Assembly: GCA_001599915.1 (NCBI GenBank)
Contig: BCIG01000007.1
Span: 496,001 to 560,000 of the forward strand
Source: Symbiotaphrina buchneri
Taxonomy: Eukaryota > Ascomycota > Symbiotaphrinales > Symbiotaphrinaceae
DNA: 64,000 nt
Reading direction: 5' to 3'
Numbering within the stretch: position 1 is the stretch's first letter; each line of letters begins with the position of its first letter. This document shows, piece after piece, positions 60,401 through 64,000 of this stretch. The position numbers and the translations under genes were made by a program. Below the pieces are notes generated by a model that had not been told where the DNA came from, ran no database searches, and was given only the letters and a program-made list of their open reading frames with translations.

Positions 60401-62123
60401 CTGATCTCTGGATTATCATCCTCCACATAGTAGATGGCGACATCACGGACGAATTCGTTGAGGACATGCCCTATATTAGTGGTCAGAAGGGAAACGCAAA
60501 GACTAGCTTCTCAAGCTCACCTGAAAAGTCAAAGCTGCCTAGAGTATGGAGAGCAAGAGCTATCTCTGCCTCCTTATGCTCCGCTGCAACAGGATCCTTG
60601 TGATCTCTCATTGACACTGGAGGGGGAGGAAGCCCACCACTCGGGCTACCCAGCGGTTTGAAAGGCCTCCCACACAGCACTTGACTTAACATGTCGAGCA
60701 ATCTTTCCTGTATCATTGGCTTTATGGGAGGGATGTAATGAGCCATATCCACCAATGCCTGTGTGAGTGATTCACTCAAGCCGCACGCGAAGATAGGATC
60801 TAGCAGAGCCTCCATGTACTTCGTCAGAGTCTGCCCGACGGCGATGGAGAGCATGCTGATACATTCGAATACAGGAGCTTCGTTGGTGCTTCGATTACGC
60901 CTGAACCTCTGTCAATCAACATAGTTCACGTATAGAGGATGGAACATACGCTTTGACACTCAGGCCCTCACGCACATATACGACAATACCATCTAGATAA
61001 GGCGCAATAGCACTTCCAACAGCGCTTGCAATCTTTCCAATAGCTATGAAAGCGGGGTTGCGGTCCTTCTCTTTCTTCAGCTGGGCCTGCAGATGGCCCA
61101 TAAACCTGTCAAGGTACGAGGCCACAAAATCCTGAGGAGCATAGCCAGCCAAAATCGGAATCAATATGACAACTTGACGTCGCACAAGCAGTTCCCTGTG
61201 ATCTTTGTATCGGAGGACTATCTCGCATGCTTCTCGGTAATGCTCCTGCATGAACATTCCACCCTTTAAGAGGAGCTCTTTCAGGACGAGGAGCGTGCCG
61301 TGAATGGCTTCCGTAGTGTTGATTTTCAACCCCTGTATGGCTTCTTCGTATATCCTGGCGAACCACTGCTGCCTGAGAACGGCATCGCGGGCTGCAATGA
61401 TCTCGAAACATGCACTGACAGCCTCGGCGGCGGATTCTCGAATGACGACTTTAGGATCTCGAAGAGCAACCCAGATCACCTCAAATATCTGGGGTACGAA
61501 GGCATATAGTAACGTTGGTGAGTTCTTGGCGAGTTCCTGCAAGATCAGGACTGCTGCAAATCGTCGATTCTCCTGTCGGTCCGATTGTAACCATTCGAGA
61601 GCCGATTTCACTTCGCTTTCCACAAGCTCTGCTGTCAAAGTCCCGCCAGGGACTGCAAGGCGCCCAAGCGCACGAGCAGCCAGAACCATAGCAGCTGTGT
61701 CATTACTGCGTAGGACACTGCGTAGATAGCTTGCGAAACGAGTCGTCTTCTGGGCGGCATCGTCTGCGTCGAAGTCGATCAGCCGGTCAAGGGCGAGTAT
61801 GCCTCCAATCCGCTCGTTGGTGTCATTGCTGTGCACCACCAGTTGAGCTATTCTAGTATTCACAGAATTATAGTAATTCTTAAAGTCCTCTGGAAGCAGC
61901 TCTGTACTCGAATTCAGCTCGCGGTTGATATGGTAGAGGCTTCGGATACCACATACCTCTCGACGCGGCAACTAGGTTATCCCGTAGATCATATGCAGCC
62001 TTCTGCCGCACATCATCATTTCTAACACGATTAGCAGAACACCATCAAGAGGAAGCGGAGGACTTGCCTGGATTTGAGGTCGAGAAATATGCGGCCCAGG
62101 GTATCCGGAGCTTGTTGGGCCAT
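54445..62123 (-). CDS. TOR: TOR kinase (target of rapamycin)
   Basis: Exons (minus strand) are 62068-62123, 61957-62021, 60950-61901, 60521-60900, 60270-60470, 59535-60220, 58619-59479, 56156-58572, 56027-56096, 54896-55975 and 54445-54828, giving 2383 aa. TOR is the nutrient-sensing PI3K-like Ser/Thr kinase of TORC1/2. HEAT repeats fill the N-terminal half (DANERIGG-like [38 protein letters not shown]). The FAT domain is mainly in exon 8. FRB has [20 protein letters not shown], with the Ser at about 1871 and [11 protein letters not shown]. Kinase motifs are [35 protein letters not shown] (about 2170) and [24 protein letters not shown] ends [13 protein letters not shown]. Intron 1 is GC-AG. 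It appears intact. It is the only TOR gene in the window. Confidence 0.97.
62022..62067 (-). other. GC-AG intron (first intron of TOR)
   Basis: 46 nt. The donor is CAG|GCAAGT and the acceptor GTGTTAG, with a GCTAAT branch 9 nt upstream. Exons on either side read [19 protein letters not shown], which matches fungal TOR N termini. No GT donor restores that frame nearby. Confidence 0.8.
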
Positions 62124-62546
62124 GTCGGGCTGTCTTGAAGGCGCTTGAGACACCTCTAGAACAGCCTGCTGCTGGATAGCAGCTTAGCAGTCCGTGTAGC
62201 CCTTCGCTGATCCAGCGTGATTTCTATCTTGGAGCGCACATAACTTAGATGGGATTCAGAGCACTGATATCTGAGGTAGCAGCTGAATATGGACGAGTTG
62301 GATGACGGAACTTACCGCAAGCAGCAAAGAGGGTGAGCAGCTCGCTGGTCCAGTGACGGCTAAAGGTAGTCACGTGGACAACGGCATTCTGCAGTGAAAT
62401 CGCTCGACAACCTAAGGTACGAAGTACACTACAGCAGGCATCTATTAGAATGCAAAGCACCAGATCTGAACTTTTCTATTCTCAAGGAGTTGAAACTAGT
62501 ACAAGAGTGTCCTCAATCTCTCTTGCAGGTTGTCCCAGTGATCTAC
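62124..62546 (-). promoter_or_regulatory. spacer between the SDR gene and TOR (TOR promoter)
   Basis: About 420 bp, tandem on the minus strand: SDR 3' UTR and the TOR promoter and leader. No specific site is claimed. Confidence 0.4.
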
Positions 62547-63846
62547 TTATGCACCGACTGCTTGCAGAGATTTGACCGTATCAACGATAGTCTTCTCCAG
62601 AGAGATGTAGTTTAGGCCGAGTATCTTTTTCGACTGGCTGTTATCAACGCCGTAAAATCCTCCTTTTGGATATCCGGCGGCCTCGCTCTCCTGCTCTGGA
62701 AGATTCGAAGCCAGATCTGGGAAGATTTTCTTTATGATATTGGCAAGTTCGTTGTTGTTGAAAGTGCCAGCGACCACGAAGAACCTCTTGCTCGCTGCCT
62801 CGTCTACTTCCAATGCTTTCACATGTGCCAAAGCAACATCCTACAGCCCGTCAGCTTCGAATAGTCACCCAGAGATAGAGCACCTACCCTGACATCGACC
62901 CAAAGGTATACACCTGTTGGAGGAAGTCCATCCTTATATTTGCCTTGGATGAGATCTCTAATCCGCTCATTTGACGTGTTCAGCGCATCGAGAGAGTTCA
63001 AGTAATGAACAATGGGTCCGAACACCAGAGGTGGATTTATAGTGGAAATAGTGAAGTTGGGCTTCTCTTTCTCGACAAAATCCCACGCAGCTTTCTCGGC
63101 GAAAGTCTTGCTGGCTGTGAATCATCGATCCAAATTAGCAACAGGTTCACCGCCCGCATCGGGATTCGCTACCTCTATAGCCGCTGGCGGGGTCCTTGAG
63201 TGCGCCCTCCTCGGTGATCGGGTTCCAGTCCTTTTCAGAATATGTGTGGCCAACCGCGTTTCCCAATTCACCGTTCACTATAGCCGCGAACGAAGAGGTA
63301 ATGACCTTTGCTGTCAGATTGGAGCCTGCAAGTCGTTGAGAAGTACTTACTACGCGCTTGACTGTAGGCGCACTCTTCTTGATGGCCTTCAGAATGCCCG
63401 TTGTCCCCACGACAGCCGGTTCTAGGAGCTCCTTCTTGATGTCCGTGACCTTGAAATGGAAAGGTGACGCAGTGTGAAGGACAGCTTCGAATGGTGGGTC
63501 TGATTTCACGGCCTCGTCAAAAGCGCCCTCCTGGGCAATATCTGGGACAATCGCAAAGTCCAGCTGGGATTTAGGCACATTTGGGTGGGCCTCCTTGATC
63601 TTCTGTGCCTTCGCCTCCGAGCGGACCGTAGTCACCACGGAGTGCCTAGTCAACGGGTCAGCTCGAAATTGGAAACGACAGAGCAACAGAGGGTTGACAG
63701 ACCCTCTTTCAAGGAGAAAATCGAGGATATGAGCCGCAATGAAGCCGCTTCCACCTGGGCGACCATCAGCAACCATGGCTTTCCACGCCTGGATCGTGGG
63801 CTAATGGCGGGGTAGTATGCATACCGGTCAACAAAACACGAGTCAT
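62547..63846 (-). CDS. NAD(P)-dependent reductase of the extended SDR family (DFR/Gre2-like)
   Basis: Exons (minus strand) are 63825-63846, 63703-63754, 63351-63645, 63173-63305, 62888-63114 and 62547-62840, giving 340 aa. It is like yeast Gre2 methylglyoxal/aldehyde reductases and plant dihydroflavonol reductases. The Rossmann motif TGGSGFIAAHILDFLLERG (GxxGxxA) is near residue 7 and is only assembled by two short exons. The conserved Ser is in VVITSSFAAIVN, and the catalytic YRASK (Y166, K170) follows. The end reads LGLNYISLEKTIVDTVKSLQ. The substrate is unknown. The third intron (63306-63350, 45 nt) is 3n with no stop. Its retention would insert 15 residues before VITSS. The first exon is 22 nt. 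Confidence 0.9.
63306..63350 (-). other. 3n, stop-free intron in the SDR gene
   Basis: 45 nt with a GTAAGT donor and CAAAG acceptor. The frame reads through. Splicing restores VKRVVITSSFAAIVN, the usual SDR wording before the catalytic Ser. Confidence 0.75.
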
Positions 63847-64000
63847 TTTGACAGGGCTAGGATCTGTTGTGCTGTGTTGTGCTTAGCTGAAGGGGATGTA
63901 AAGTGACAGGAGTTCAGGTTGATAAACAGACAAGCTGAAGAGTCCTAAAAAATACGTTGGGTGGAATCCGGAAGCAAGAGATGTCGCAATAAATACGGCC
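63847..64000 (-). other. upstream flank of the SDR gene, at the right edge
   Basis: 154 bp of promoter or leader. Nothing else is recognised. Confidence 0.4.

Overview
The window is nuclear DNA of a filamentous ascomycete (Pezizomycotina). The signs are dense genes on both strands, introns mostly 43-70 nt with GT(A/G)NGT donors, CTRAY branch sites and YAG acceptors, and families typical of moulds: NoxR, an Atg15 with a Cys-rich tail, betaine-lipid synthase Bta1, CatC-like catalase, DUF2458 and COX14-domain proteins. I cannot place it below that rank with confidence. Exons were set by hand from splice signals, kept reading frame and remembered family sequences. All splice joins are inferred and unsupported by transcripts.

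Layout. 1-5 kb: 3' end of an unknown gene, mitochondrial uL13m (-), copper chaperone Ccs1 (+), NADPH-oxidase regulator NoxR (+). 5-12 kb: two long gene-poor stretches around an acidic conserved protein (7447) and a universal-stress-protein gene. 12-24 kb: Golgi-pH-regulator-type channel (+), NDUFAF7-type methyltransferase (-), CDK11-type kinase (+), vacuolar lipase Atg15 (-), VPS9-domain Rab GEF (+). 24-38 kb: Bta1 (+), Arl1 (-), Arp8 (+), catalase (+), enoyl-CoA hydratase (-), Rer1 (+). 38-50 kb: Rib7, Paf1 and a COX14-domain protein (all -), a DUF2458 protein (+), a small conserved protein (-), DAHP synthase (+), mL50 (+). 50-64 kb: TMEM135-like membrane protein (+), MBL-fold hydrolase (+), the whole TOR kinase gene (-, 11 exons), and an SDR-type reductase (-).

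Most genes are housekeeping, with no operon-like or biosynthetic cluster logic. Loose themes are mitochondrial function (uL13m, mL50, NDUFAF7, COX14-domain, enoyl-CoA hydratase), redox (Ccs1, NoxR, catalase) and vesicle traffic or autophagy (Atg15, VPS9, Arl1, Rer1, TOR). I see no convincing transposon, viral relic, CRISPR array, rRNA or tRNA. I did not find a clear new biological system. The most useful observations are: a perfect Gcn4/CpcA site before the DAHP synthase and three more before gene 7447; two introns of 3n length with no in-frame stop; a GC-AG intron in TOR; many micro-exons at gene ends; GGTTAGG repeats just before PAF1; a Cys-rich repeat tail on Atg15; and paired E-boxes before the TMEM135-like gene.
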